A stretch of 43,399 bases of DNA from Flavobacteriaceae bacterium (GTDB lineage Bacteria > Bacteroidota > Bacteroidia > Flavobacteriales > Flavobacteriaceae), in NCBI GenBank assembly GCA_022424955.1, contig JAKMGK010000028.1, positions 1 through 43,399 of the forward strand, in the 5' to 3' direction. Position 1 is the stretch's first letter. Each line of letters begins with the position of its first letter. The translations under genes were made by a program, and so were the position numbers. The notes below the pieces were generated by a model that had not been told where the DNA came from, did no database searches, and was given only the letters and a program-made list of their open reading frames with translations. Shown in pieces: positions 16,994-25,899 of the stretch.

Positions 16994-18787
16994 TTATTCC
17001 GCTTGCATCGCTTTAAAGTAATTGAGCAAGACTTGATCATTTAATTTTCTAGGGGTTTTTATCTCCAATAATTGAGGGCGACTCGAAGAGCGAAAAAAGC
17101 TTTTTAACTGCCATTTTAACCCCAGGTTTGAAGCAGCAGAACGGTAGCCAAAACCGAATGCTTTACACAGCTGCTTTGTCGATCTGTTTTGAACGGTTTC
17201 AAAATAGGCGTCATAGGCTGGGGTATCTTTCTCTCCAGGAAGAATTCTAAAAATCCCTCCCCCCTGATTATTGATCACGATAATTCGTGTAGAAGGCTTT
17301 AAATAATTATGCCACAGACCGTTAATGTCATAAAAGAAACTCAAGTCTCCTGTAATGAACACGGTGGGGGATTGACTTATCCAGGCGGCGCCCATACTGG
17401 TAGCAGTACTCCCATCAATTCCGCTGGTACCACGATTACAATTGATTCCAGTCAATTTTGGCAGTGCAAAAAGCTGTGCATATCGAATGGTCGAGCTATT
17501 GGCTAACTGGAGCAGATAATCCTTTGGCAAATGCTTAAAAATCAAATCGAAGGCTTTAAAATCTGAAAAGGGCAGTTGCTTGATATATTCCAGTCCTAAT
17601 AAGCGCTGCTTGTTGTATTGTGCTAAAAAATTGACACAGTAATTGCTTTGAACATTCTCCTTTTTCTGGGCCATTAAAGCTTCAAAAAAATCCACAGGGG
17701 CTATTTTGAGATGATGGGTTAGACAATAGTAAGTGTCATAGGCCTTTTTTTGATCAATATGCCAGTGTTGCTGGGGAGAATAGGTTCTTAAAAATGCTTT
17801 GATCTTTTTAGACACCACCATACCACCCAATGTTAACAAAAGTTCTGGCTGGTATTCACTTAAATCTTCTCCAGATTTTTCAAGCGGGGCTATAAAAGTG
17901 TCGATGGATTGTATAAAGGTGTAGTGAGATAAATTAGATGTGGTTTCCGTCAAAACCGTTACTGATGGATCTGCCGCTAAAAAATCTACTATTTTTTCTT
18001 CTAAACTGTTTGGAGCTAATACCCCTACTAATATCATTTTTTTCTTCTCTCTATGCCATTGATTCAAAAACGGACTGAGATCAAGGGAAGCTTCTTGAGG
18101 ACTAAAAGGAAAACAATGCTGCAAGCTTAGCTGAGTAGGCGTAGTATCGTATAAGGGTTCTTCTAGGGGAATATTGAGGTGAACAGGACCACATTTTTTA
18201 AGGGCGGTATTTAAGACTTGATTAATTGACTTTTCATTGTCTTGTTGTATTTCAAGCTGGCGCGCCTTAATTTGTTGCGCACTGGCATTTTTAGCTAATA
18301 AGCTTTGACTAGGATGTGCTAAAAGAGTTGCTGTCGCATGAGTCACGTCTGGCGTCAAATAAGCTGCTGCCTCGAGATGCGGCTCAAATACTTGGGTTTG
18401 TCTAATCGTTTGTCCGTCTCCTATATCAATGCGGTGGGGCATGCGATCTGCCGAAAGCACCACCAAGGGAATATCACTGTAAAAAGCTTCTGACACAGCG
18501 GGGTAATAATTCAATAAGGCAGAGCCAGAGGTACACACTACCGCCACGGGCTGCTGAATTTGTTGGGCAATGCCCAAAGCAAAAAAAGCGGCTGCTCGTT
18601 CGTCAACAATGCTATAGGTTTTAAAAAAAGAATTTGCGGTAAAACCTTTTGTCAAAGGGGCGTTGCGAGAGCCTGGAGAAATAACAATTTGTTGGATGTT
18701 TTTAGCCGCACAAAATTGAACAATGGTTTGTGCCAAAGGAATTGAAGGGTACAATTGCTCCACATTGGTCTCGTTCATTTTCGTCAT
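16994..18787 (-). CDS. menD: 2-Succinyl-5-enolpyruvyl-6-hydroxy-3-cyclohexene-1-carboxylate synthase
   Basis: A thiamine-diphosphate enzyme that adds the succinyl semialdehyde carbanion of 2-oxoglutarate to isochorismate, the first committed step of menaquinone synthesis. Visible family features are [15 protein letters not shown] near the N-terminus, the catalytic Glu in [12 protein letters not shown], and the ThDP/metal motif [13 protein letters not shown] ending in [16 protein letters not shown] give ATG 18787 (MTKMNETN, 597 residues). The ATG three codons later (18778) is as good and fits better with the predicted promoter, which would start the transcript within a few bases of 18787. A still longer TTG reading at 18805 lies inside that promoter and is unlikely. 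Confidence 0.93.
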   Translation of the reverse strand: MTKMNETNVEQLYPSIPLAQTIVQFCAAKNIQQIVISPGSRNAPLTKGFTANSFFKTYSIVDERAAAFFALGIAQQIQQPVAVVCTSGSALLNYYPAVSEAFYSDIPLVVLSADRMPHRIDIGDGQTIRQTQVFEPHLEAAAYLTPDVTHATATLLAHPSQSLLAKNASAQQIKARQLEIQQDNEKSINQVLNTALKKCGPVHLNIPLEEPLYDTTPTQLSLQHCFPFSPQEASLDLSPFLNQWHREKKKMILVGVLAPNSLEEKIVDFLAADPSVTVLTETTSNLSHYTFIQSIDTFIAPLEKSGEDLSEYQPELLLTLGGMVVSKKIKAFLRTYSPQQHWHIDQKKAYDTYYCLTHHLKIAPVDFFEALMAQKKENVQSNYCVNFLAQYNKQRLLGLEYIKQLPFSDFKAFDLIFKHLPKDYLLQLANSSTIRYAQLFALPKLTGINCNRGTSGIDGSTATSMGAAWISQSPTVFITGDLSFFYDINGLWHNYLKPSTRIIVINNQGGGIFRILPGEKDTPAYDAYFETVQNRSTKQLCKAFGFGYRSAASNLGLKWQLKSFFRSSSRPQLLEIKTPRKLNDQVLLNYFKAMQAE

Positions 18788-18794
18788 AGCGCCA

Positions 18795-18827
18795 CAAAAA
18801 TACAAAACGAGTTTGCTTCGGCTTCAA
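18795..18827 (-). promoter_or_regulatory. Possible internal promoter for menD
   Basis: On the minus strand TTG (18827-18825), a 22-base spacer, then TATTTTTG (18802-18795), matching the Bacteroidota consensus. It lies in the short gap between menF and menD and would give an mRNA with almost no leader, so part of the men operon could be expressed separately from menI-menF. Confidence 0.45.
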
Positions 18828-18840
18828 ATTAATGCAAAAA

Positions 18841-19860
18841 TCATACGACCGATAAAAAAGTGTTTGCCTTGCGACAAATTTCCTCCCACTCTTTGTCAGG
18901 ATCACTCCCTTGTGTAATTCCAGCACCAGTATATATCCGCAAGTGCTGAGGAGATATTTGAGCACAACGCAGATTAACAAAAAAGCGCGCTGTATCACCC
19001 TTTGAAAAAGGTCCGAAATAGCCCGTATAATAAGCACGATCATAGCCTTCGTGTGAAAGGATATAATCTACTGCAGTGCTTTTGGGCAAGCCTCCCACCG
19101 CCGGGGTGGGATGTAAATACTGTACTAAAGACAATAGATTTCCCGCTTTGATCTCTGCCGTAATGGGAGTTTGCAAATGAAAGAGTTGCCCCGCCTTGAT
19201 GGTCGCTCTTTCCCCTATGTGAATATTCTGTGCGACTCCACTTTGGTTTAATCCCCCAACGATGGCATCAACAACAACTTGCTGTTCGTGCTTTTCCTTT
19301 TCGGTCCAGTCTGTTTCCCTTCCGCCGCTAGGCAAAGTACCTGCAAGGGCAACGGTCGAAAAACTCCCTCCTTTTAAAGTAATTAATCGCTCTGGCGAAG
19401 CCCCTAGCCATTGACCTGTTTGGGGGTGAGACCAATAGTATACAAAGGCATTGTTATAGGTATTGACCAAGCGATGAAAGAGGGTACTCCCCTCCCCTTG
19501 ATAGGGTAGATCAAAGGCATGAGACAAGACAACTTTTTCAATTTTAGCTGTATTAATTTCTTCAACAGCAGCCGCTACTTTTGTGGTAAAGTCAGCTTTC
19601 CCCTCTTTGGGGAGAGAATACAGTTGAGTAGAAGAAGTAACCACCGTAGTATCAATTTTTATATGATGGGTTGAAGGAATCATCACATTTTTTTCCTGCG
19701 CTAGAAAAGGAGCGAAAACAAAGCCTTCTTCTTGAAAGTTTGCGGTCAAATGGATCTCATTATCGATTTGATAATAACAGTGGATCTGCTTTTCTTGTGG
19801 AAACCGAAACAACACAAAAGGATGCTGTTGTTGCAATAAGTCTGCGAGAAAATCTTGCAT
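18841..19860 (-). CDS. menF: Isochorismate synthase
   Basis: A chorismate-using enzyme of the isochorismate/anthranilate synthase fold, 339 residues, at the short end of the family because the N-terminal region is reduced. Visible motifs are KIEKVVLSHAF (about 106-116), the substrate-binding GASPERL (153-159), AGTLPSGG (173-180), HPTPAVGGLPK (250-260) and the C-terminal Mg-binding TGAGITQGSDPDKEWEE (311-327). Location directly after menI and before menD points to menaquinone rather than siderophore synthesis, though entC-type enzymes look the same. It overlaps the menI stop by one base (TAATG). Confidence 0.93.
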   Translation of the reverse strand: MQDFLADLLQQQHPFVLFRFPQEKQIHCYYQIDNEIHLTANFQEEGFVFAPFLAQEKNVMIPSTHHIKIDTTVVTSSTQLYSLPKEGKADFTTKVAAAVEEINTAKIEKVVLSHAFDLPYQGEGSTLFHRLVNTYNNAFVYYWSHPQTGQWLGASPERLITLKGGSFSTVALAGTLPSGGRETDWTEKEKHEQQVVVDAIVGGLNQSGVAQNIHIGERATIKAGQLFHLQTPITAEIKAGNLLSLVQYLHPTPAVGGLPKSTAVDYILSHEGYDRAYYTGYFGPFSKGDTARFFVNLRCAQISPQHLRIYTGAGITQGSDPDKEWEEICRKANTFLSVV

Positions 19861-20276
19861 TATTTTTGCGGAAGGGTCATGGTGGTTAATTTAATCAATG
19901 AGACGTGCTGATCTTCATCGTCGGTCACTTTGATTTGCCAGATCTGGGTCGTTCTTCCTTTATGGATAATCTCTGCACGGGCATAAACATGGCCACTGCT
20001 TACAGAACGCAAATGATTCCCCGACATTTCTATCCCTCTCACAATTTGATTCTCCCCCTTAGCAAAAAGATAAGAGGCCACGCTTCCCACGGTTTCTGCC
20101 AGGGCAAAAGTGGCTCCGCCATGTAAAACACGATCGGGTTGATAAACACTTTCGTTTACGGGCATTTTAGCCACGAGGTAATCGTCGCCAAGCTCGATAA
20201 AGCTTATGTTTAGGGTTTTGAGCAAATAGTTGTTTGTCGATTGATTGAGCAAGACCAGCTTGTCGGCATTTTTCAT
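19860..20276 (-). CDS. menI: Hotdog-fold thioesterase, probable DHNA-CoA thioesterase
   Basis: A 138-residue single hotdog domain of the PaaI/YdiI type. The motif VLHGGATFALAETVGSVAS carries His52-Gly53-Gly54 and the probable catalytic acid Glu61. DHNA-CoA must be hydrolysed to DHNA before MenA can act, and this gene is the first of the men cluster and overlaps menF by one base, so MenI is the best reading. General acyl-CoA thioesterases of this family look alike, so the assignment rests on context. Confidence 0.85.
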   Translation of the reverse strand: MKNADKLVLLNQSTNNYLLKTLNISFIELGDDYLVAKMPVNESVYQPDRVLHGGATFALAETVGSVASYLFAKGENQIVRGIEMSGNHLRSVSSGHVYARAEIIHKGRTTQIWQIKVTDDEDQHVSLIKLTTMTLPQK

Positions 20277-20289
20277 GCTTTTTTTGCGA

Positions 20290-20297
20290 CAAATTTA
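20290..20297 (-). promoter_or_regulatory. Promoter -7 element of the men operon
   Basis: TAAATTTG on the minus strand is a perfect TAnnTTTG match, 13 bases before the menI ATG at 20276. No TTG is found at the -33 distance, so the call rests on one element. Confidence 0.4.
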
Positions 20298-20350
20298 GGG
20301 ATTTAGGATTTAAGAAGAAGAATAGTTGTATGCATAAGTAAAATAGATCA

Positions 20351-20395
20351 CTTCGACCAACTCAGCCACCGTTATGGGCATTGAGCCAGTCGAAG
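20351..20395. repeat. REP-like imperfect inverted repeat
   Basis: CTTCGACCAACTCA (20351-20364) faces TGAGCCAGTCGAAG (20382-20395) across a 17-base loop; 11 of 14 positions pair, and the outer CTTCGAC/GTCGAAG arms are perfect. Elements with this CTTCGAC...TCA / TGA...GTCGAAG pattern are, from memory, dispersed in intergenic regions of many Flavobacteriia genomes. Only one copy is seen in this window. Confidence 0.6.
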
Positions 20396-20600
20396 CTACC
20401 TATTCTATTGTATGTCTATTTTTTCTCCATTAAATGTTTAATCATTGCTTTTAAGGTTTATTTTTTTTTGAAAATGCACTAGTTTCAGATGGTACAGAGA
20501 ATAGAGTCAAAAATTAAGGGAATAACGGGCGTCAAGAAAACTATGGAATAGATAGGTTTCATGAAGTAAAATTTGATAAATTCAAATGTATATAAAAATA

Positions 20601-20630
20601 AAAAAAAACAGCTCTAATGGAGCTGTTTTT
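20601..20630 (-). terminator. Intrinsic terminator of dnaK
   Basis: A perfect 11-bp stem (20604-20614 with 20620-20630, core CAGCTC/GAGCTG) and loop TAATG. On the minus strand it ends in a long U run and lies about 22 bases after the dnaK stop. Confidence 0.9.
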
Positions 20631-20652
20631 ATAAAAATAAGTGATGAAAGAA

Positions 20653-22563
20653 TTATTTGACTTCTTCAAAGTCAACATCTTGTACATCGTCACCGCCTGT
20701 GGCTTCTCCACCCGCATTAGCGGCTGGATCTGGTCCAGATTGCCCCTGGGCTTGTCCTTCGGCTTGGGCTTTGTACATTTCTTCAGAAGCGGCTTTCCAA
20801 GCTTCATTGATCTTCTCTAAGGCAGGATCAATGATGGCTAAATCTTTGGTTTCGTATGCTTTCTTCAATTCTTCTAAAGCTTCTTCGATAGGCTTCTTTT
20901 TGTCATCAGAAAGTTTTTCCCCAAATTCTTTCAATTGACTTTCTGTCTGGAAAATCATTTGATCTGCAGCGTTGAGTTTGTCTGCTTGCTCTTTCGCTTG
21001 TTTGTCTGCTTCAGCATTGGCTTCTGCCTCCTGCTTCATTTTCTCGATTTCTTCTTCGGTTAAACCAGAAGATGCCTCGATACGAATGTCCTGTGTTTTC
21101 CCTGTGGCTTTATCTGCTGCAGTCACCTTAATGATTCCGTTAGCATCAATATCAAAGGTCACTTCGATTTGAGGTGTTCCTCTGGGCGCCGGTGGAATTC
21201 CGTCAAGGTGGAAACGTCCAATGGTCTTATTGTCTGCTGCCATAGAACGCTCACCTTGTAAGACGTGAATCTCTACAGAGGGTTGATTGTCTGCTGCAGT
21301 TGAAAAGACTTGTGATTTCTTAGTGGGAATAGTGGTATTTGCCTCAATTAATTTAGTCATCACACTTCCCATGGTTTCAATTCCTAATGAAAGTGGGGTT
21401 ACATCTAAAAGTAAGACATCTTTTACGTCACCCGTTAAAACTCCCCCTTGAATTGCTGCTCCAATAGCAACAACCTCGTCTGGGTTTACTCCTTTTGATG
21501 GCTTTTTACCAAAGAATTTTTCTACTTCTTCTTGAATGATTGGGATACGCGTTGATCCACCTACTAAGATGATTTCGTCTACCTCTGAAGTAGATAAACC
21601 TGCATCGTCTAGGGCTTTTTTTACAGGAGCCATAGAACGGCGCACTAATTCGTCTGACAATTGCTCAAACTTAGAACGAGTTAGAGTAGTTACAAGGTGT
21701 TTAGGTCCAGAAGCAGTAGCGGTGACATAAGGAAGGTTGATCTCTGTCTGGGTAGAAGAAGACAATTCAATCTTCGCTTTTTCTGCAGCTTCTTTTAAAC
21801 GTTGCAAGGCCATAGGATCTTTTCTAAGGTCCATGCCTTCTGCCTCGTTAAACTGATCGGCTAACCAATCGATTAAGACTTGGTCAAAATCGTCTCCCCC
21901 CAGGTGGGTATCTCCATTAGTAGCGAGTACCTCGAAAACCCCATCTCCTAGTTCAAGAATAGAAATATCAAAGGTTCCTCCTCCTAAATCATAGACAGCG
22001 ATTTTGCGATCTGCTCCACCTTTGTCTAAACCATAGGCTAAAGCAGCCGCTGTTGGTTCATTAATGATACGTTGCACTTTTAAACCTGCAATCTCTCCTG
22101 CCTCTTTGGTTGCTTGACGCTGGGCGTCATTAAAATAAGCAGGGACAGTGATGACAGCTTCGGTCACGTCTTGCCCTAAATAATCTTCTGCCGTCTTCTT
22201 CATTTTTTGAAGTGTCATGGCCGATAATTCTTGTGGGGTATACAAACGCCCATCAATATCTACTCTGGGAGTATTATTATCTCCTTTTACTACCTTATAG
22301 GCTACAGTCGAGGTTTCTTTAGAAGATTCAGAGTATTTATTCCCCATAAAACGCTTTACAGAAGCGATGGTTTTGGTGGGGTTAGTCACCGCTTGACGTT
22401 TAGCAGGATCTCCTACTTTGATCTCCCCTCCTTCTACAAAGGCAATAACCGATGGGGTGGTGCGCTTTCCTTCTGCATTTGGGATAACAACAGGCTCGTT
22501 ACCTTCCATTACCGAAACACACGAATTGGTCGTTCCTAAATCGATTCCAATTATTTTACTCAT
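20653..22563 (-). CDS. dnaK: Molecular chaperone DnaK (Hsp70)
   Basis: Cytoplasmic Hsp70 chaperone, 636 residues. The N-terminal [15 protein letters not shown] fixes the start at ATG 22563; the in-frame sequence upstream of it is non-conserved and lacks an ATG. The ATPase domain shows [34 protein letters not shown] and [11 protein letters not shown]. The interdomain linker is [16 protein letters not shown], the substrate domain contains [17 protein letters not shown], and the C-terminal disordered tail ends in [12 protein letters not shown], as usual. It is alone: dnaJ and grpE are not neighbours. A terminator follows, and the divergent gap to panB holds a palindrome and a sigma-54-like element, which may be its control region. 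Confidence 0.98.
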   Translation of the reverse strand: MSKIIGIDLGTTNSCVSVMEGNEPVVIPNAEGKRTTPSVIAFVEGGEIKVGDPAKRQAVTNPTKTIASVKRFMGNKYSESSKETSTVAYKVVKGDNNTPRVDIDGRLYTPQELSAMTLQKMKKTAEDYLGQDVTEAVITVPAYFNDAQRQATKEAGEIAGLKVQRIINEPTAAALAYGLDKGGADRKIAVYDLGGGTFDISILELGDGVFEVLATNGDTHLGGDDFDQVLIDWLADQFNEAEGMDLRKDPMALQRLKEAAEKAKIELSSSTQTEINLPYVTATASGPKHLVTTLTRSKFEQLSDELVRRSMAPVKKALDDAGLSTSEVDEIILVGGSTRIPIIQEEVEKFFGKKPSKGVNPDEVVAIGAAIQGGVLTGDVKDVLLLDVTPLSLGIETMGSVMTKLIEANTTIPTKKSQVFSTAADNQPSVEIHVLQGERSMAADNKTIGRFHLDGIPPAPRGTPQIEVTFDIDANGIIKVTAADKATGKTQDIRIEASSGLTEEEIEKMKQEAEANAEADKQAKEQADKLNAADQMIFQTESQLKEFGEKLSDDKKKPIEEALEELKKAYETKDLAIIDPALEKINEAWKAASEEMYKAQAEGQAQGQSGPDPAANAGGEATGGDDVQDVDFEEVK

Positions 22564-22592
22564 GTTAGTGATTTTAATTTTTACAGTGTTTG

Positions 22593-22607
22593 ACAAGGAA
22601 TATGCCA
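22593..22607 (-). promoter_or_regulatory. Sigma-54-like promoter element before dnaK
   Basis: On the minus strand TGGCATATTCCTTGT compares with the -24/-12 consensus TGGCACGNNNNTTGC: the GG and TTG parts and the spacing agree, but the last base of the -12 element is T instead of C. It lies 29 bases before the dnaK ATG, a fitting distance for a short leader. Only a pattern match. Confidence 0.35.
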
Positions 22608-22619
22608 TAATTGATTTTA

Positions 22620-22632
22620 TGACAGGCTGTCA
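22620..22632. promoter_or_regulatory. Palindrome in the dnaK-panB divergent gap
   Basis: TGACAGGCTGTCA has perfect 6-base arms around one central base. It sits 12 bases upstream of the sigma-54-like element of dnaK and about 60 bases upstream of the panB -7 element, a position expected of an operator for a dimeric regulator. Confidence 0.45.
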
Positions 22633-22693
22633 GCATCACAAGACAGTTTGTTCCAATTTTTAGAATTAACTTCATTTAAAATCTTAAAAGAAG

Positions 22694-22701
22694 TACATTT
22701 G
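22694..22701 (+). promoter_or_regulatory. Promoter -7 element of panB
   Basis: TACATTTG is a perfect TAnnTTTG match 17 bases before the panB ATG. At the -33 distance (spacer 20) only TTC is present, not TTG. Confidence 0.4.
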
Positions 22702-22718
22702 AGCAAAAATAAGCAGTC

Positions 22719-23537
22719 ATGTCAACGGCGAAAAAAAATTACCAACGCATTACGACGAATTCTTTAATTCAAATGAAAAAAGATGGCGAGAAGATTGCCA
22801 TGCTTACCGCTTATGATTACACCTTTGCTGGAATTGTAGATGCCGCGGGGATTGATGTGATCTTAGTGGGCGATTCTGCCTCTAACGTTATTGCAGGTCA
22901 CGAGACAACTTTACCCATTACCCTAGATCAAATGATTTATCACGCCAGTTCTGTTGTTCGTGCAGCAAAAAGGGCTTTGGTAGTGGTAGATCTTCCTTTT
23001 GGTACTTATCAAGCAGATTCTAAAGAGGCCTTAAAATCTGCCATCAAAATCATGAAAGAATCTGGAGGACATGCGGTTAAATTAGAGGGGGGAATTCAAG
23101 AAAAACAATCTATCGAACGTATTCTTCAAGCCGGTATCCCTGTTATGGGACATTTGGGCTTAACCCCACAATCCATTTATAAATTTGGGACTTATACTGT
23201 TCGTGCAAAAGAAGAAGCCGAAGCAGAGCAATTACTATCAGATGCAAAAATGTTAGAAGAATTAGGCTGTTTTGGGGTGGTGTTAGAAAAAATTCCTGCT
23301 AGCCTGGCAAATAAAGTCGCCGAGTCGATTAGCATCCCTGTCATTGGAATTGGGGCTGGGAATCATGTAGACGGACAGGTACTGGTTTTACATGACATGC
23401 TGGGAATGAGTAAAGAATTTAGTCCGCGCTTTTTACGCCGTTATGCTGATCTACACGGGGAGATAACTCAAGCAGTTACCGGCTATACAGAAGATGTTAA
23501 ATCCGGGGATTTCCCCAATGAAAAAGAACAGTATTAA
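22719..23537 (+). CDS. panB: 3-Methyl-2-oxobutanoate hydroxymethyltransferase
   Basis: Ketopantoate synthase, the first committed step of pantothenate and CoA synthesis: it adds a hydroxymethyl group from methylenetetrahydrofolate to ketoisovalerate. The protein has 272 residues. Family blocks are [39 protein letters not shown] with the metal-binding Asp, [18 protein letters not shown] and [11 protein letters not shown], and the C-terminal [21 protein letters not shown]. Its substrate is a product of the ilv operon in this same window. The pseudouridine synthase gene starts inside its 3' end. Confidence 0.97.
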   Translation: MSTAKKNYQRITTNSLIQMKKDGEKIAMLTAYDYTFAGIVDAAGIDVILVGDSASNVIAGHETTLPITLDQMIYHASSVVRAAKRALVVVDLPFGTYQADSKEALKSAIKIMKESGGHAVKLEGGIQEKQSIERILQAGIPVMGHLGLTPQSIYKFGTYTVRAKEEAEAEQLLSDAKMLEELGCFGVVLEKIPASLANKVAESISIPVIGIGAGNHVDGQVLVLHDMLGMSKEFSPRFLRRYADLHGEITQAVTGYTEDVKSGDFPNEKEQY

Positions 23538-24243
23538 TTCTTTAGATCCTACTGCCATACTTTATGAAGACAACCATTTATTGGTAGTCAATAAAGCTCC
23601 GGGACAAATAGTTCAAGGCGATAAAACGGGGGATGTCCCGCTTGTTAATTTGGCGAAAGCGTACTTGAAAAAAAAATACAATAAACCAGGAGAAGTATTT
23701 CTGGGAGTCGTACACCGTTTAGATCGACCCACCAGCGGTGTCTTAGTCTTTGCCCGTACCTCGAAAACATTAAGTCGTTTAAATGAACAATTTAAATCAA
23801 GAACGGTAAAAAAAGAATATTGGGCCATAGTAGAAGGCACTAAAGTGCCAAAGGAACAAGACCTGCATCATTGGTTGGTACGTAATTCAAAGCAAAACAA
23901 ATCTTATGCTCACCTCAAGGAAGTGCCCAATAGTAAGGCTGCTAAGCTAAGTTTTCGTCTTCACCACAGCCTTGAAAGATACAGTTGTTTGAGCGTTCAA
24001 CTCCACACGGGGAGACATCACCAAATCAGATCACAGCTAAGTGCTACTGGGCTGGTTATTAAAGGAGACTTAAAATACGGGGCGGCGAGAAGTAATAAAG
24101 ATGGGAGTATTTGTTTACATGCCCGCGCTCTTGAAATTATTCATCCCGTTAAAAAAGAGGCCATAAAGTGGACCGCAGCTCCTCCTAATGATGTGTTATG
24201 GAAGGCTTGTGTTGCCGCTGATGCTTCAACGCCTTCGCTTTAA
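23518..24243 (+). CDS. RluA-family RNA pseudouridine synthase
   Basis: A 241-residue RluA/RluD-type pseudouridine synthase without an N-terminal S4 domain. The catalytic motif [15 protein letters not shown] (about 66-80) carries Asp69. It is followed by [14 protein letters not shown] and by the [14 protein letters not shown] motif II/III region (about 163-176). The RNA target cannot be named. I use the ATG at 23518, which overlaps panB by 20 bases; an ATG at 23494 would also be in frame but overlaps by 44 bases and adds non-conserved residues. The 3' end overlaps the convergent 523-residue gene by 59 bases. Confidence 0.9.
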   Translation: MKKNSINSLDPTAILYEDNHLLVVNKAPGQIVQGDKTGDVPLVNLAKAYLKKKYNKPGEVFLGVVHRLDRPTSGVLVFARTSKTLSRLNEQFKSRTVKKEYWAIVEGTKVPKEQDLHHWLVRNSKQNKSYAHLKEVPNSKAAKLSFRLHHSLERYSCLSVQLHTGRHHQIRSQLSATGLVIKGDLKYGAARSNKDGSICLHARALEIIHPVKKEAIKWTAAPPNDVLWKACVAADASTPSL

Positions 24244-25756
24244 TAATTTGCGCAATGGGCTTATTTTCAATTTTACTTTCTAACCAAGACAATATATCTA
24301 AGTACAAGAAGGCTCTTCTTTCATAAGGATCGTCTTCATATTGTTTCAGCTCGGCATGTAATTGCTTGAAGTGCACTTTTAAGTCGTGCGGGTAAATATC
24401 GCCTAACTTTCGGATAAAACTAATCATGGATTTTTGCACTTCGTGTAAATCATCCATTTTCAGCAAAAATTTATAAGTGTCTCTTATGTGGCTATCGATA
24501 TGATAGTCATAGCCCGCTTCATAATGCGCCACTAAATTGAGCACCCGAGCAAAACACAATAGATCTTCACGCATTTTAAGTCCTTTGTTTTGTACGATTT
24601 TATTTAAATAAACAATGGCGTTTTCATAATCATCACCGCCAAAATACAGACAACCTAATTTGTAATATAAGAGCATAATATGATGGGGATCAATCTTGTT
24701 TTGAAGTCGCTCGATATGTGCTAGAATCTCTGGGACAATCACTTGTCCTGGTTTAAACTCTCCCTCTAAAAAAAACAGGTTCAATTGATTATTATAAGAG
24801 TAAAGAAAGCTTAAAGCCTTTAAATTGTCATTCTTTGGGAATTGATCAGAAGCTAAAACAGCTTGCATGTCGCGCAAGACTGTTTTAAATCGCTTTGGAT
24901 GTTTAATCAATACTATTGCTTCTAACAAGAAATTATTTGCCTTGAGATAAAATACAGGGTGAGACTCAATCATGCGCGGGTATTGACGAAACAATTCTAC
25001 CCATCGTGTTGCATATTTAAAACTCGACAAAAAATCTTGGGTCAATAAACTGTACCATACATGTGCTTTACAATACCACATGCGCTCTCTAAAGCCCATT
25101 TGCTCGTATTCTACATTGGGGAGACGTTCAAAAAAGAATTTGGTCACTTCTCTAAATTCTTCATCGCTTTTTGCATAGCCTGCTTTGATCAAACGTTCGT
25201 ACAATTGCAAGGATAGATTTGACAGTTCGCTGCACAATTCATTTTGTTCAGCCAGTTCTGTGGCATCTTGAATCAACTGCTCTGCACGATTGCTCATGCT
25301 TCTTGTAATATACTGTGATTCAATCACTTTTTCGAGTTCTACAATCTCAAAAGCCAAATATTTTTCCTCATAGCGATAGGCAATACTTTTCGCTTTTTCC
25401 AAAATCTTTAGACTCTGTTTGTAAAGTCCTTTTTGATATAAAACCGTGGCAAAATCTAGTTGTTCTCTAATCTGCATCCGCGCATTTTGAATTGAGGGAT
25501 TCATCCTTAAACTCACTAAAATTTGCCGATAAAGATGCGCTTTGAGATTTGACAGTTGCTGCTTGGTGACAAAGTTTTTTTTAAAAATTTCTTTCTCATT
25601 GTATTCTTTTGCACGGTCTAAAAGGTTGAATAAATGCAGGAACTTTGCGTTCTGATTCGCCTCTACCCTACCAGCGTATAATTTAAATTGTCGCTTTTCT
25701 GATTTTGAGAGCGATTTTACGAGAATGAATAAATTTTCTTTATGATCGGTAGTCAT
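24185..25756 (-). CDS. Conserved helical-repeat (TPR-like) protein of unknown function
   Basis: A 523-residue cytoplasmic protein, almost wholly alpha-helical by composition and pattern, with no signal peptide or membrane segment. The N-terminus (NLFILVKSLSKSEKRQFKLYAG) is followed by repeated paired helices that look like degenerate tetratricopeptide repeats, for example ATVLYQKGLYKQSLKILEKA (about 104-123) and KLGCLYFGGDDYENAIVYLN (about 377-396). I recall similar proteins in Flavobacteriia but no function. The last 20 codons overlap the 3' end of the pseudouridine synthase gene on the other strand. It is monocistronic, divergent from leuA, with its own promoter match at 25773-25800. Confidence 0.85.
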   Translation of the reverse strand: MTTDHKENLFILVKSLSKSEKRQFKLYAGRVEANQNAKFLHLFNLLDRAKEYNEKEIFKKNFVTKQQLSNLKAHLYRQILVSLRMNPSIQNARMQIREQLDFATVLYQKGLYKQSLKILEKAKSIAYRYEEKYLAFEIVELEKVIESQYITRSMSNRAEQLIQDATELAEQNELCSELSNLSLQLYERLIKAGYAKSDEEFREVTKFFFERLPNVEYEQMGFRERMWYCKAHVWYSLLTQDFLSSFKYATRWVELFRQYPRMIESHPVFYLKANNFLLEAIVLIKHPKRFKTVLRDMQAVLASDQFPKNDNLKALSFLYSYNNQLNLFFLEGEFKPGQVIVPEILAHIERLQNKIDPHHIMLLYYKLGCLYFGGDDYENAIVYLNKIVQNKGLKMREDLLCFARVLNLVAHYEAGYDYHIDSHIRDTYKFLLKMDDLHEVQKSMISFIRKLGDIYPHDLKVHFKQLHAELKQYEDDPYERRAFLYLDILSWLESKIENKPIAQIIKAKALKHQRQHKPSITHH

Positions 25757-25772
25757 AGGGCTAATTTTAATG

Positions 25773-25800
25773 TAAATATATGAATATAAATTGATTACAA
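25773..25800 (-). promoter_or_regulatory. Promoter for the 523-aa gene
   Basis: On the minus strand TTG (25800-25798), a 17-base spacer, then TATATTTA (25780-25773): one mismatch (final A for G) to TAnnTTTG, 16 bases before the ATG at 25756. Confidence 0.4.
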
Positions 25801-25853
25801 ATCAACAAACTCAGTTAGAAATCGTAAAGAATTTAAGGTAAAAATAAGGCTGT

Positions 25854-25880
25854 TTGGCCAATATATACTAATTTAGTTTG
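25854..25880 (+). promoter_or_regulatory. Weak promoter match for the leu operon
   Basis: TTG (25854-25856), a 16-base spacer, then TTAGTTTG (25873-25880): one mismatch in the -7 element and a spacer one base short of the usual range. It ends 19 bases before the leuA ATG. No attenuator or leader peptide is visible in the 143-base gap. Confidence 0.3.
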
Positions 25881-25899
25881 TATAAATTTATGGGCTTCT

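Larger units (their letters stand above)
20277..20652. other. Non-coding region between menI and dnaK
   Basis: These 376 bases hold the menI -7 element, a REP-like inverted repeat (20351-20395) and the dnaK terminator (20601-20630). I find no convincing coding sequence or RNA gene in the AT-rich remainder (about 20400-20600). Confidence 0.6.

Noticed and set aside
18702-19043. 113-codon minus-strand frame across the menF-menD junction
   Set aside because: It overlaps both genes in another frame, and its content is just the shifted menF and menD sequence.
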